NCBI GenBank assembly: GCA_904066235.2 | Contig: CAJFCV020000003.1 | Location: 12,028,001 to 12,092,000 of the forward strand | Direction of reading: 5' to 3' | DNA: 64,000 nt | Source: Bursaphelenchus xylophilus | Taxonomy: Eukaryota; Nematoda; Chromadorea; Rhabditida; Aphelenchoididae | Shown: piece by piece, positions 43,374 to 55,081 of the stretch | Position numbering within the stretch: the stretch's first letter is position 1 | How the letters are laid out: the number at the start of each line of letters is the position of its first letter | Notes under the pieces: generated by a model | Databases searched by the model: none | What the model saw: the letters and a program-made list of their open reading frames with translations, nothing else | Told to the model about the DNA's origin: nothing | Translations under genes and position numbers: made by a program

Positions 43374-43525
43374 CCAGTCTGTCGGGAAAATAATGAGCAA
43401 AATATCGCTGCGCCCATCGTGTCGCTGAGGCGAAAAGCAATTCGATTTTGCCGCGATACAATCCATTTACTCGGCGATGTGATTTTCGCTTCGACAGAAT
43501 GCTCATTATTTTCCCGACAGACTGA
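43374..43525. mobile_element. Family A MITE (ATGAGCA subfamily)
   Basis: 152 bp, inverted ends, TA on the right. Confidence 0.8.
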
Positions 43526-43599
43526 TATAGTAAGAATTATGTACAGCAAAGTGTCCAGACACCGGTTATGGCGGGATATAGAAGGAAAGACTTTATAAA

Positions 43600-44480
43600 G
43601 TGGTTTTCGGAACGCATAAATCCCCCGAGGCGTTCGTTAGGGTTCATTGCATATGTCCTTATGACTTGGCTCTAGACAAAAACACTTTTTGGACATATCT
43701 TTGGCAGTTTCGTGCAAAAAACAATTTTTTTTGTAACAGCATTACCTTTTTTCGGAAGAATTTACGGAGCGAATTGGTATGGAAAAATGAAGGGAAAAAG
43801 TTCCTTATTCTGGCCACAACTAACTAGGAAAGTGTACAAACGAACCCTCGCCAAATGGCAAGTGATATACACGATTGGAAAGCCCTTGAAAAATGGTGCA
43901 AGACACCATTTTCATTTTTTGCAGAATGCCTTTCCGCGACGACATACCGTAAATTTCATTATTTTTAGGTCATTCAGTAAGGTATTCTGCGAACTGCGCC
44001 CAAGCTTGGGAACTAAAGTTAGGAAAAAAGGCTTCGGCCTAACTGGCACCGAATTACTATAACAGCTCTATAGCTTAAGGGTACCTAACTACCCTTCTCA
44101 AGGCGATTGACGACTCATTTAGTTCTATACGCAGGCAATAAGTTTAGTTCCGGACAGGTTTCATCGTATAAAGTGTAAAATCGCAGGCTGCAGCCGGTAC
44201 CTCAATAACTAAATCCACTGCATTGACAACGATGAATTGAGCGTGCGCGCTAAATTTGGGATAATTCTGACCAGTTTCCGCAAAGTTATGAGTTGTGGCC
44301 AGAATAAGGAACTTTCTATGACCAAATGAATAAAAATCTAGAATTTTTTTTTCGACCGGAAAGCAGAAATGGCCATGAAAATTTTCATGACAAAATTGGC
44401 AAAAAACTGTCACTTTATGGCCAACTTTCGACCCAAAAATCACGGTCGTTTCTGCAAAGCGCGAGCTAGGATTCTCGCAT
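43600..44480. repeat. Mixed family B-derived sequence
   Basis: Family B words at 43680-43740 and 44330-44480 are separated by unassigned sequence. No coding support. Confidence 0.4.
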
Positions 44481-44487
44481 ATATTTT

Positions 44488-44937
44488 ACAGGGGAAGTAC
44501 CCCAAGTGCGACGCTCAGATTTTGATGAAACTTGGTGCAAATTTAGAATTATTTTTTCTAAGATATATGCGAGAATCCTAGCTCGCGCTTTCCAGAAACA
44601 ACCGAGATTTTTAGGTCGAAAGTCGGCCAAAATTTAGGACTTTTTGCCGAATTTCGGCACGAAAAGTCTCATGCCTATTTCTACCGTAAAGGATAATGTT
44701 TCTACAAAAAATCAAAATTTTCCGCACGAAACTGCCAAAGTTATGGCCAAAAAGCGCTTTTCTCTCTGACCGCTCTCCACGTTTAGCGTGCTCTCTCGGC
44801 GGCAAAAATCGTCCGATATCTCGGCGGCGCCTGCAAAGCGCGAGCTAAAACTTTCAGGAATTGATACTTAGTCCATACCCGACGTGTGTGCAAAATTTAA
44901 AGAAAATCTGAGCGTCGCACTTGGGGTACTTCCCTTG
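44488..44937. mobile_element. Family B MITE, near-intact, TTA duplication
   Basis: CAGGGGAAGTACCCCAAGTGCG start and GTACTTCCCTTG end, flanked by TTA on both sides. Inserted in an older family B copy (44270-44487 plus 44938-45010). Best example of the family. Confidence 0.85.
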
Positions 44938-45010
44938 TTAGAAAAAATCATTCTAAATATGTGCCAATTTTCATCAAAAACCCGACCGTTGCACTTGTGC
45001 ACTTCCTCCT

Positions 45011-45325
45011 GCTGTATGATCAAAACAAGTTTTATGAAATCACCAAAAGACCAACCTCGCGTCAAGTACAAGATAAACGAGAAATGAACCCCTCGCCGGA
45101 CCAACTCGATTATATAAAAGACTTCTGTTTAGGCTGGGCAAATAACCCGATAAAAGTTTGTTTTTTACAACCATAATGTTTACATTGGTAGGGTTTACAG
45201 CGCCGTTTTTGATTGTAAAAACTTATGTTTCGATCAATCAAGGGGCGGTTCAGAGGGTAAAATCGAGAATTTTTGTTGTCACATCAAGTTTAAGGTAATG
45301 GGGTGTGTTTAAAGGCTGGTCCGAC
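45011..45325. other. Unassigned sequence
   Basis: No gene or recognised repeat. Confidence 0.35.
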
Positions 45326-46060
45326 TAAGCATGGCTGCAAACCGGGCCAGCCCGGCCCGGGCCTGCGGGCCGGGCCTAAATCTCCAAGCCCGGCCCGGGC
45401 CCGGGCTTGGAAAATTTGGAAAGCCCGGCCCGGTTCGGCCCGGAAAAATTTTGTACTAGGCTGGAAAAAAACAAAGCAGGAAATGAAGGGAAAATTATGG
45501 CACATTTTCGCAAAATGTAAACAATAATTTAACAAAACCTATACATAGTGCAACTGCCGCTCGACTATTTTTATAAATTACTAAGTCGCCATAAATTGTC
45601 TTACCATATGGTTACAAAAAATATTTAGTAAAATTTTATGTATAGTCACCGAAATTTTAGCAAAAATATTTTATCACAGATCTTTTATCGGATTTGAAAA
45701 AACCTACAAGGGTATTGCGTATTTTTGAAAAATTTTCCTTTTCTCTTTTTGCCAGCGTATTAACTATGAGGTCGCACTTTAGAATTTCCGAAAATTTTTT
45801 CAAATTGACTTGAAAATTATTTTTTTTTATTTGGGCAAGTGGTAAATATGGTCACTTTACTTTCGCTATCAGCATTGTGTTCGAAAAAATGAAAAATTCT
45901 ATCGAAAAAGCTTATTTTTTCCCTTTTTTCCGGGCAAAACTCAGATTTCAAAAAAAACCGGGCCGGGCCTGAAAATCCAAGCCCGGGGTCGGGCCGAGAA
46001 ATTAGTCGGCCCGGCCCGGGCCGGAAAATTTTGGAAAGCCCGGCCCGGAGCCATGCCTAC
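45326..46060. mobile_element. Family F hAT-like element, long form
   Basis: Ends TAAGCATGG / CCATGCCTA(C) with perfect 8-bp duplication GGTCCGAC (45318-45325 and 46061-46068). 735 bp, the other copies being about 395 bp; the extra sequence is mid-element (45545-45840). Confidence 0.85.
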
Positions 46061-46164
46061 GGTCCGACTGATAATCCTCTTATAACCTAATCTTAGAGGT
46101 CTTTAAAAATCAAAAAGCTCATTTCTCATCAAAGAAATCAAAGAGCATTCGGAAGAATGTTACA

Positions 46165-46440
46165 GGGAGGTGCTCAAAGCGCGACGGTCAGATTTTGATG
46201 AAAATTGGCGTAAAATTCGAATAAGTTTCTCTAAGACATACAAAAGACATCCACCTTGCGCTTTGCAGAAAGCACAGAGATTTTTAGGTCGCAGTTTAAA
46301 CAAAATTGAAACTTTCCAGCAAAGTTTGGTGTGAAAAATTTCATGCCTATTTCTACTTTAGAGAGTAGTCTGCCCACAAAAAAAAAAATTTTCCACACGA
46401 AACTAGCAAAGACATAGTCGAAAAGTGTTTTTATCTCTAA
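46165..46440. repeat. Family B MITE, degenerate
   Basis: GCGACGGTCAGATTTTGATG start and family B interior words; the right end is lost at a family A remnant. Confidence 0.5.
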
Positions 46441-46456
46441 TAAAAAACATTGAATT

Positions 46457-46805
46457 TCAGTCAGTCGGGAAAATAGTGGCGGGTCGTCGCGCCTTGGAAT
46501 CGCCCATCAACAATTTGCGACCGCTCGCCACAACCATAATACAACTTTGTGCGCGACAGCACCCTTTTCATGACGAGGCGAAACATGTGCTGTTCTAAAA
46601 ATTCGTGTCAGCTCCGCTGAGAAAAGCCTGCGTCACTGCGACAGTCCGGTTGCACAGTTCAAACGGTAAAATGCACGCCGCCAAAAGGGGTTTTGCACTC
46701 AGTGCGGCCCACAACAAAAAATCTACGCACAACATTGCACAGTTCAAAGAGCAGCAAAATACTATGTATCGCGAAAAAAGTCTACGCACTTTTGAAACAG
46801 CGCGG
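46457..46805. repeat. Family A left end and degenerate family D remnant
   Basis: TCAGTCAGTCGGGAAAATAG at 46459, then dyad-like remnants (GCACAGTTC) and GTCTACGCACTTTTG near 46780. Confidence 0.45.
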
Positions 46806-47054
46806 CTACGTGTAGTAGGCCCCAGTCAGCCTCCGCTCGCTCCTTTTGTAAGACATTCCCATTTGACCTCATGACCTAGAGCCCATTATTTTGCAGGCCA
46901 TCCGATTTCCATAAAAGCGGAGAATTCTAATGAAATTCCGTTTTTTATTAGGGAAATGATAAAAATTGAGAACGTCAAAGAAATTTTTCGGGATAAACAA
47001 AATTGATAATGCACAAAGATCAGCAACAATTTTATAATGAGAAATGGAGAAATT

Positions 47055-47194
47055 TCAGTCTGTCGGGAAAATAATGAGCAATATCGCTGCGGGGTCGCTG
47101 AAGCTAAAAGCAATTTGATTTTGCCGCGATACAATTCATTTTGCGATGCGATTTTCGCTGCGACAGAGTGCTCATTATTCTCCCGACAGACGGA
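47055..47194. mobile_element. Family A MITE (ATGAGCA subfamily)
   Basis: 140 bp, inverted ends. Confidence 0.8.
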
Positions 47195-47394
47195 TACAGT
47201 AACCTCAGTAAAGTTTCATTTTTATATACCACATATTAGTCGTATACTTCCAAAAATTTGTGGAGTACTTTATGTAATTTTTTGCCTCCAACACCCTCCC
47301 TCTAATTATCTACTCCTTCATTTACATACATTTGTCCAACGCTTTGGTTTCAAAATATACATGTTATATGCATTCGGAACATTCGAACTTTAAA

Positions 47395-47818
47395 TGAGTA
47401 TACATATATGGCGGGCGAGTATGAAAAGTACGTCAATAATTGCTTTAGGAACAGAGAAGGTGGAACAGCAGCATTTTCATAAAGTGCGTGGACATTTTTT
47501 TTTCTTCGCAAGGAGCCACGGCCGCCGCAACAGCATTCTACCGGCCGCTGCGCTCGCCACGAAACCCGAAAGGACATTGCAAACAACCGAGACGTGGACT
47601 TGGAAGGAAAGGAAGATCATAGTTTGGAAGTCGCAGCCTGAGCGAGCGGTCAGCGCGTGTGGACAATTGGAATATAATACATCGTGTGTATTGGCCACCC
47701 GCATATTGTGGTATTTGGGCGAATAAAGAGGTCATTGGTAATTGTTGGAGTGTTGGGAGAGCTTGTCTAGGACAGCGTATTAGGAGACCCGGTGTCTGAT
47801 CGTGTTGACGAGTTTTTG
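47395..47818. other. Mixed sequence with an isolated family D left end
   Basis: GCATTTTCATAAAGTGCGTGG at 47470-47490 has no partner. A 110-codon open frame at 47394-47726 has no family or splice support. GC-rich patch 47510-47560. Confidence 0.35.
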
Positions 47819-47926
47819 TCAGCAAGACAGTCGCGGACCATATATCCAGCCGCGACTAGCTGTCGCAAAGCGATGATAGGCGATTCCAAGGCCCGACGAA
47901 TCCACATTATTTTTCCGACAAACTAA
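47819..47926. repeat. Family A MITE, right half
   Basis: AATCCACATTATTTTTCCGAC right end of the ATGTGGATT subfamily; left end lost. Confidence 0.6.
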
Positions 47927-47962
47927 TAGTCATGGCTCTTTATCGCTTATGGTTCAAAAATA

Positions 47963-48114
47963 TCAGCCTATCGGGAAAATACTGTGGATTTTTCGCGGTA
48001 AAATCTCTCGCTTGGTCGGGCTCCAGTCGCGGTTAGCCGTCGCAAAGTGGCAATATACTGTACATAGGTCATTTCAAGACGCGGTAAACCCACATTATTT
48101 TCCCGACAGACTAA
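47963..48114. mobile_element. Family A MITE (TGTGGATT subfamily)
   Basis: 152 bp; ends diverged (TCAGCCTATCGGG / CCCGACAGACTAA). Confidence 0.7.
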
Positions 48115-48637
48115 CAAAATGACGATATCACATGATGACTGCTATGGCTGTTGTTGTCAATCACATGTAAATGTGATATAACGTAAAATTTCGGTCAAAA
48201 AACGAACATCTCAAGTGAAAAAGAACATACCCCCATAATCCATTTATCTACGTGCATAGTCAAAAAAAAACTTCTCTAACGAACGCCTCAGGGAATTTAA
48301 AGTACCAAAACATTATTTAAATAAAAAATCTCAGCAAAATCTAACAGGGAAGTGTTGAAAAATCATATAGAATTCAAGTTTTTCCCTCTCTCAAGCCAAA
48401 TCACATTGAAAACACTCCCTGAGGGCGGGCAATTAATCGGATCTTTGGAACACATCTGTCCGAGCCGCTGTTCGCAATTTATAAACTCTATTTACAGACT
48501 TTTTCTGAAGGCTATTTACTCAGCCTTGATCGATGCACCTTGATTAATGCGGCGTGCTTTGGAATGAAAAAAAACAATAAGTTTTATTGGGCTCTAGACG
48601 ACATTTTTCACAAGTTCAGACAGAAAAAAGTTCAATT
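48115..48637. other. Unassigned sequence
   Basis: No gene or recognised repeat. Confidence 0.35.
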
Positions 48638-48792
48638 TCAGTCTGTCGGGAAAATAATGAGCATTCTGTCGCAACGAAAATCGCATGGCCGCCGAGAAAA
48701 TTAATTGTGTCGCGACAAAATCAAATTTCATTTCACTTCAGCGACGCGATCGGCGCAGCGACAATATGCTCATTATTTTCCCGACAGACTGA
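48638..48792. mobile_element. Family A MITE (ATGAGCA subfamily)
   Basis: 155 bp with TA on the right. It is the left border of a 0.57-kb palindrome. Confidence 0.85.
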
Positions 48793-49359
48793 TAACACTG
48801 TGCATTTTGCAAACATCTGAAGACTTGTTGGCCCGCCAGGACATTCTCAGACAAAAAGATTGCCTCTTACCATAAAAAACAGACAGTTGAACGATTGAAG
48901 CAACATTTATGTTTACACAGACAAAGTGATTCTTGTAAAAAGTTGTTTGATAGGTTTTTATTTTCTCAATTTTCAAGTCGAAGTGTTTTTTCATTTTTTG
49001 GCACAACGCACAAAGGTAAAAAAACTGAATCTTGAACATTTTTGGTGCATTTTTTTGTTTTTCACTATGTCTGTCGGGAAAATAAAAGCAAAAGGCACCA
49101 AAAATTTTCAAGATTCAGCATTTTTAACCTTTGTGTGTTGTGCCAAAAAAATAAAAGAACACTTCGACTTGAAAATTGAGAAAATAAAAGCCTATCAAAC
49201 AACTTTTTACAAGAATCACTTTGTCTGTGCAAACATAAAGTGTTGATTCAATCGTTCAACAGTCTGTTTTTTATGGTAAGAGGCAATCTTTTTGTCTGAG
49301 AATGTCCTGCTAGGCAAGCCAACAAGTCTGCAGATATACTTGCAAATTGCACAGTGTTA
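48793..49359. mobile_element. Large palindrome bordered by family A MITEs
   Basis: 48793-49065 is inverted at 49085-49359 (for example AGGACATTCTCAGACAAAAA and its counterpart near 49290), high identity, short centre near 49075. Together with the MITEs it forms a ~0.85-kb fold-back. Confidence 0.75.
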
Positions 49360-49490
49360 TCAGTCTGTCGGGAAAATAACGAGCATAATGTCGCTGCGCC
49401 GATCGTGTCGCTGAAGAAAAAAAATTTGATTTTGTCACGAGACAATTCATTTTCTCGGCAGAGATGCGATTCTCGATGCGACAGAGCGAC
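49360..49490. mobile_element. Family A MITE, right end truncated
   Basis: Left end TCAGTCTGTCGGGAAAATAA; interrupted at GACAGAGCGACA by the next copy. Confidence 0.7.
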
Positions 49491-49491
49491 A

Positions 49492-49876
49492 TCAGTTTGT
49501 CGGGAAAATAATGGGGATTTGTCGCAGAAAATGACTCGAATCGCCGCAGTAACGCTGATCTTGACGTATATGCGTTGATATACCGCTTCTTTATATTGAA
49601 TTGCCAAGATATCAGTCTGTCGGGAAAATAATGTGGATTTGTCGCAGAAAAATGTCTCGTCCCAAAACAAATTTCCAGCCGCGTTTAGACGTCGCAAAGC
49701 GATGATGGGCGATTCGCAGGCGCGACAAATCCACATTATTTTCCCGACAGACTGATATCTTGGCAATTCAATATAAAAAAGCGGTATATCAATGCACATA
49801 CGTCAAGATCAGCGTTACTGCGGCGACGCGAGACATTTTTCTGCGACAACTTCACATTATTTTCCCGACAGACTGA
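49492..49876. mobile_element. Family A MITE with another family A MITE at its centre
   Basis: Outer arms 49492-49611 and 49757-49876 are inverted copies of each other; the nested copy is 49612-49755, flanked by TA. Confidence 0.8.
49612..49755. mobile_element. Family A MITE (ATGTGGATT subfamily), nested
   Basis: 144 bp with intact ends. Confidence 0.85.
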
Positions 49877-50410
49877 TATACTGTAAAATAAGGCTTTTTT
49901 AACCCAAAACACTGTCACTTTCAACCAAAGCAGCATAAAAAATCCCCATACTTCGACACTAATAACCAATAACTCAAATACAATCAAAAATAAGCTGAAT
50001 TTTCTCAAGAACTCCTCAAAAATAGCAGTTTTTCCCCATTTCCTCCGCCCTCAGCAGGCTCTTATCGGCCCAACGATAAAGTATTTTTGTTATTTGCAAA
50101 TTGACTGGCAAATCATCAGCGTCCAACGAAGACTTTCTGACTCCTTATCGATCTCTAGTGGACAAAAAAAACAGAGTCAAACGACTTTTCTCAAGCGAAA
50201 AATCATATTTTGAAAGCGATGAAATAAACTTTTGCTCCCTCTAAATTTTGAGCAGACTATACTGAAGAAAATAAAAGTCAAGGAGTGACAATTTGATTTC
50301 GGTGCTTAAAGAGCGTTTTTAGTACAGCCAAAATAAATATTTTGGTCATAAACATCCAATTTTTATGTCATTCGTCTGATTGTCAGCTGACTTTCTCTTC
50401 CAAAATAGGG

Positions 50411-51053
50411 CATAAAAACTGGTGATTGAGGTCAAGAATCTGTAGGTAGGGTAAATTTTTTGGGGGAAAAACGCAAAAAAATCAAAAAATTTTTTTGATC
50501 AAAGTTCAACAAAAAGGATCAACCGCCAGCCAAAAAAGTTACCTTGGTCCCCCCCTTACCATATTTTTTAATTTCGACCCCGATCTGGGGGGCCAGCCAT
50601 TACAGTGAGGGACCTGATCTAGTGGCAAAAAACGTACCGTTTTGCATACGGGAAGTATCAAAAATGTGGCAAAATACCTCCTTCTACAACTAAAAAACTC
50701 CGTTTTGAAGGGCGCGCCCTTTTCCTCACAAAAAGAGGGGCCGCGCTTTTGAAATCGGAGTTTATTCACTTGGAGAGGGAGGGATTTTGCTGCATTTTTG
50801 ATACTTCCCGGATGCAAAATGGTACGTTTTTTGCCACTAGATCAGGTCCCTCACTGTAATGGGTGGCCCCCCAGATCGGGGTCGAAAGTAAAAAATATGG
50901 TAAGGGGGGACCAAGGTAACTTTTTTTGGCTGGCGGTTGATCCTTTTTGTTGAACATTGATCAAATTTTTTTTTTGATTTTTTTGCGATTTTCCCCCAAA
51001 AAATTTACCCTACGTTCCTACAGATTCTTGTCCTCAATCACCAGTTTTTATGC
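50411..51053. mobile_element. 640-bp palindrome with a family C element at its centre
   Basis: Outer arms 50411-50602 and 50857-51053 are near-perfect inverted copies (GCATAAAAACTGGTGATTGA at the left, its complement at the right); the family C element is exactly central. Confidence 0.8.
50603..50856. mobile_element. Family C element, TA duplication
   Basis: CAGTGAGGGACCTGATCTAG start and complement end; 254 bp. Confidence 0.8.
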
Positions 51054-51121
51054 GCTGCGACATTGCGCTCATTATTTTCCGAGCTGTAATCAGTCTGTCG
51101 GGAAAATAATGAGCACAATGG
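51054..51121. repeat. Two family A ends back to back
   Basis: Right end TGCGCTCATTATTTTCCGA at 51064-51083 followed by left end TCAGTCTGTCGGGAAAATAA at 51090, the reverse of the normal order, as at a junction of two neighbouring copies. Confidence 0.55.
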
Positions 51122-51745
51122 GGCATTTCAAAGCTTTTCAATTTTTACTTTTACATAGGGTGGCCAAAAATTGAAAAAAAAAGTAAAAAATCAAAAACAA
51201 AAGAAAAAAAAAATATTTTATTTTCCCAAAGTTAAACGTCAGTTCTTCGCACCTCAAAATAAAAATAATCCCACTGTTTCATTTGATCGCGTTTTTCTGA
51301 CGGTTCTTGTATTTCTCTAATCTTTCCTAAGGACTTTTTTTCAAGATTATAGGAATTTTAGGGCCTCCCAGAGTTAAAGAGCAGTTTTAGGGCTTTCAAC
51401 GAAATACAACATGCCTTTCAAACAACAACATTTATTCCGTTAAAACGTAACAAAACAATTTTTGATCGAAAAAATCGATCGCGACCTAATTTTTGGCGTT
51501 TTCATTGGAAAACAAATAAAATCAACGATAAAATTAAATATTAATCCTAATTTTTAGACAACAACTACCTTCTAGAATACGGTAGTTTTCTTGGGAATGA
51601 ATTGGAATGAATTTCAGACCAAAATCAGAGCGTAATCCCTGTTTTTTCAAAAAAATGTCTATTTTTGCCTAAATTAATATCGAGAAGCCTCTAAATCAAT
51701 ATAAAAATTCTATTTCTGTTCTCTAAATAGTAGATTAGAAGTCCC
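51122..51745. other. 3' flank of choline dehydrogenase
   Basis: AT-rich; a TTTATT (AATAAA on minus) at 51431-51436 is a distant candidate poly(A) signal. No gene seen. Confidence 0.35.
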
Positions 51746-54700
51746 TTATGGCTGAATGTTCGAGGGCTTCCCAATTTCGGGCTTCCAAATGGGTACATCT
51801 TGAGGCGGAAGTGGGCTCTTGCCCTGTATAATATCGGCCGCTTTCTCGGCCAGCATGATCGTCGGGGCTTGGAGATTGCCGCTCACAATAGAGGGCATCA
51901 CACTCGCATCCACCACCTACAATCATCACTATACCATGCACACCAAAAATTTTATAGCCATTTCTTTTTCGGACCTCCAAGTAAGCTAGTACAAGGTCTT
52001 ATAAGGTCAAAAACTCCTCAAAACTGATCTCGAATCAAAAAACTTTGCTTCCAACTTACTCTCAGACCTTCGAAGCCATGCAATTTCATTGTTTCCGGGT
52101 CCACACACGCGAATTCATCCGAGCTTGGGCCCATTTTTACCGTGCAAGATGGGTGATAGGCTGAGGCGGCCTTTTCTCGGACAAATTTGTCAATCTGAAG
52201 GTGAAATACGGCATAAAAAATAAGCAAAATATACTATTCTCTCCTTCAACACCCTATTCCTTCTTTTTCAATCAAATTCACCTCCACTTATCCTCATTTT
52301 TCCCTATATTTCCGCCTATATTACACTTACCTGTTCATCAGTTTGGCACTCAATTCCTGGGGCCAATTCGTCGCCTCTGAATTCGTCAAAAGACTTTTGG
52401 GCAAACAATTCTCTCGAGATTCTAATGCACTTCCTGAACTCGATCCAATCCTGCTCCTCGGCCATATAATTCGGGTCCATTGCTGGGTGCACTCGGGGGT
52501 CGTTGCTGATCAATTTCAACGTTCCTTTGGACTGCGATCGCATGGGGCCCACATGAACTTGATAGGCATGGCACGTGCCATTCGTTCTGCCGTCATCGTG
52601 AACCGTTGAGGGGAGAAAATGGAATTGGATATCTGGGTGGGGGATCTAAAACAAGGTAAATTAATGTAAATCCTTGCCTAAAAAGGGGCCTAAACAGTCT
52701 AAAAAATCCTTCTAAACATCAAAATTTATCTAGATACAACTTTTAGCCCAATCCCAGAGCTAATATCAATCATCCAGCCAAAATTTTTTTAGGTACCTAA
52801 AGTAAAAAAAATATTTTTTTTTAATTCTGTAGCTTCACACGCCCTCTAAACAATATTTTAAGGCTCATGAAACAAATAAAACTCCATTTCTATAAATATC
52901 TGACTTTTTCTCAGCAAATTTTATATTGCACTAGACATCAAGTATGTTACCCTTAAAAAGTCATCCTAAAATCTCCCCCATAAGGCTAAAAAATCCACAA
53001 GATACTCAATCTACCTTCTTCTGGCATTTAAAACTTACATCATCACTGGATCTGCAGAATCCTCCCGATTCCAGATGACTGCTGGCGGCGAGTCCCGTTT
53101 GATTGTAGAACCATTGAAGTCCGGTTTTGATCATGTTGTGCGGGAATTTCCAGGAGCTCTTATCGTAAAGGGTGATGGGCTGGGTGCATTTCTGGAGAAA
53201 ATTGAGGGATTTTAGGCGAAAAATTAAAAATTGGGGAGAGGTCATCATGGATAATATAAAAACTCCTTTTGAATTTCAAATAAAAAACTACCATCTCTCA
53301 AAATAGTTGTAAAATACCCCCAGAACATTCAAAAAGCTCAATTATGCTTCCAAACTTCATTCAAGAATCTAAAAATCAAAAAAAAAAAATCAAATTCTTA
53401 CCTGCTGAACATAAATCTCCAGATGGTCTTGTAAATTGTTGCCCACTCCCGGCATATCCTGAATCACCGGGATCTCCAAGCTATTCAAGTGATTTCTCGG
53501 TCCAATTCCACTGAGCAACAGCAATTGGGGGCTGTTTATAGCGCCTCCAGCAAGGATAACATCCGATTCGCAATAAATCTTCTCCCTATTATATGAATCA
53601 ATCGCATCTTGTCCAAATACATTATTCGTTCGCCTTAGATACTCCACACCGATCGCTTTCTTGCCGTTGAACAAAATTTTGGTCGTCAAAATATTGGTCG
53701 AGGTGATGAGGTTCGGCCGCTCCAAAATCGGATGAAGATAACAGACTGAGGCGCTCTGCCGCTTGCCTTTATGCACAGTCATGTCCATGGGGGCAGTTCC
53801 TTCTTGGCGGTAGCCATTCATGTCCTCGGTGTAGCCGATTCGATGCGTTTTTCCGGCATTGATCCACGCCTGATGCAAGGGGTTTTCGCACTTGCCGACC
53901 GACACTTTCAACGGTCCATTATAGCCGCGATATGGATCATCTGGACCGGTGGAGAGCTCATGAGTCTGGGCTTTCTTGAAGTAGGGCAAACAGTGTCTAA
54001 AAATTTGAAAATAAATTTCTTTATTTTTATATCTAAAATAATATACTTTTGGTCGAAAAAATGCCATCATCCCGCATAAAAACGTTTGGAATTGGCTGAA
54101 ACTTGGCACAGAGGAAGAATCAACATTCACAGTCTCTCTTTTAAATTCTTGGCCAAATTCTCAACCAAATTTTCAGAGATTTCATCAAGTACCTAAAGCA
54201 AGAGGACTAATAAAAAATAACTTACTTATACGACCAATTCTTGCACCCTTCCAGTTCCCATCGATCATAATCCATGGGGTGACCGCGAACATAGGCCATG
54301 GCATTCAATGACGTTGATCCACCCCAAACTCGACCTCTCGGCCAATAAAAGACCCGGTCGTCCATGTGTTTTTGAGCTGCTGTGTGATAGAACCTGCAAG
54401 AATTTCTTTTTAATACTTTGAATATCACTTGCTGCAACCCATTCTACCTTCTCTACAAGTATTTCCTAAAAATTCAACAAAAAATATATTATCCTTCTTA
54501 CCAGTTATAATTATCATTACAGAGATTGTACATCAAAGCGGCCGGCATATGGATCTTCCAGTTCCACCAGTTGTCCTTTGGGCCAGCTTCCATAAGGACC
54601 ACAAGGTTGTCCGGATTTTCTGTCAGCCGATTTGCCTGAACAAGAATTATATTATTTTAGGTAAGCAGAAATGAAAAACAGCTCAGACAGAGAATGAAAG

Positions 54701-55081
54701 AAGCCTCATAAACCTTAATTTAGCTTGATATGCCATGACAAGTGTTAACGACGCTCCACAATCCCGATTACAATCAAAATATATTATACTTGACACTGAT
54801 ACCTAAAATCCCGAAAACAACGGAAACTAGGCAAATTCCAGAGATTTTTTGCGTTGAAAATTAATTCTACATCCTGCTTCAGATTTACCTAAAATTTCAA
54901 GAAGATCAAACAACAAGAAACTTACCAAAACACATCCTGCCGCTCCAGCACCAACGATAATATGCGTCGGTTTTTTGTCGGGCAATTTCGGATGAAACTC
55001 GCCAATCCGATATGCTCCCCAGTGTTTACCCGACTTGTTCGTGTTCCTCCTCAACGATACAATGCTGGCTCTGGACAGCAT
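51746..55081 (-). CDS. chdh: Choline dehydrogenase (GMC oxidoreductase), mitochondrial, 608 residues
   Basis: Oxidises choline to betaine aldehyde, a mitochondrial flavoenzyme feeding electrons to the respiratory chain. Eight exons: 55081-54926, 54635-54502, 54393-54226, 53996-53402, 53191-53039, 52645-52331, 52194-52060, 51916-51746; phases agree, 1827 bp. An acceptor (CCAATTTTAG) lies five bases before the ATG, as for trans-splicing. The N-terminus is Arg/Ser-rich ([12 protein letters not shown]), a plausible presequence. FAD-binding GAGAAGC then MEAG; GMC signature 1 [15 protein letters not shown]; signature 2 [16 protein letters not shown]; the catalytic His in [12 protein letters not shown] and the conserved [12 protein letters not shown] near the end. 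Length is close to animal CHDH (about 594). The introns are free of families A-F, unlike the rest of the window. Confidence 0.93.

Noticed and set aside
43600..44062. Open frames near 43.6-44.1 kb
   Set aside because: Sequence shares family B words at one end and has no splice or domain support.
47394..47726. 110-codon open frame
   Set aside because: Crosses a family D terminal repeat, with no recognisable domain and no splice partners.
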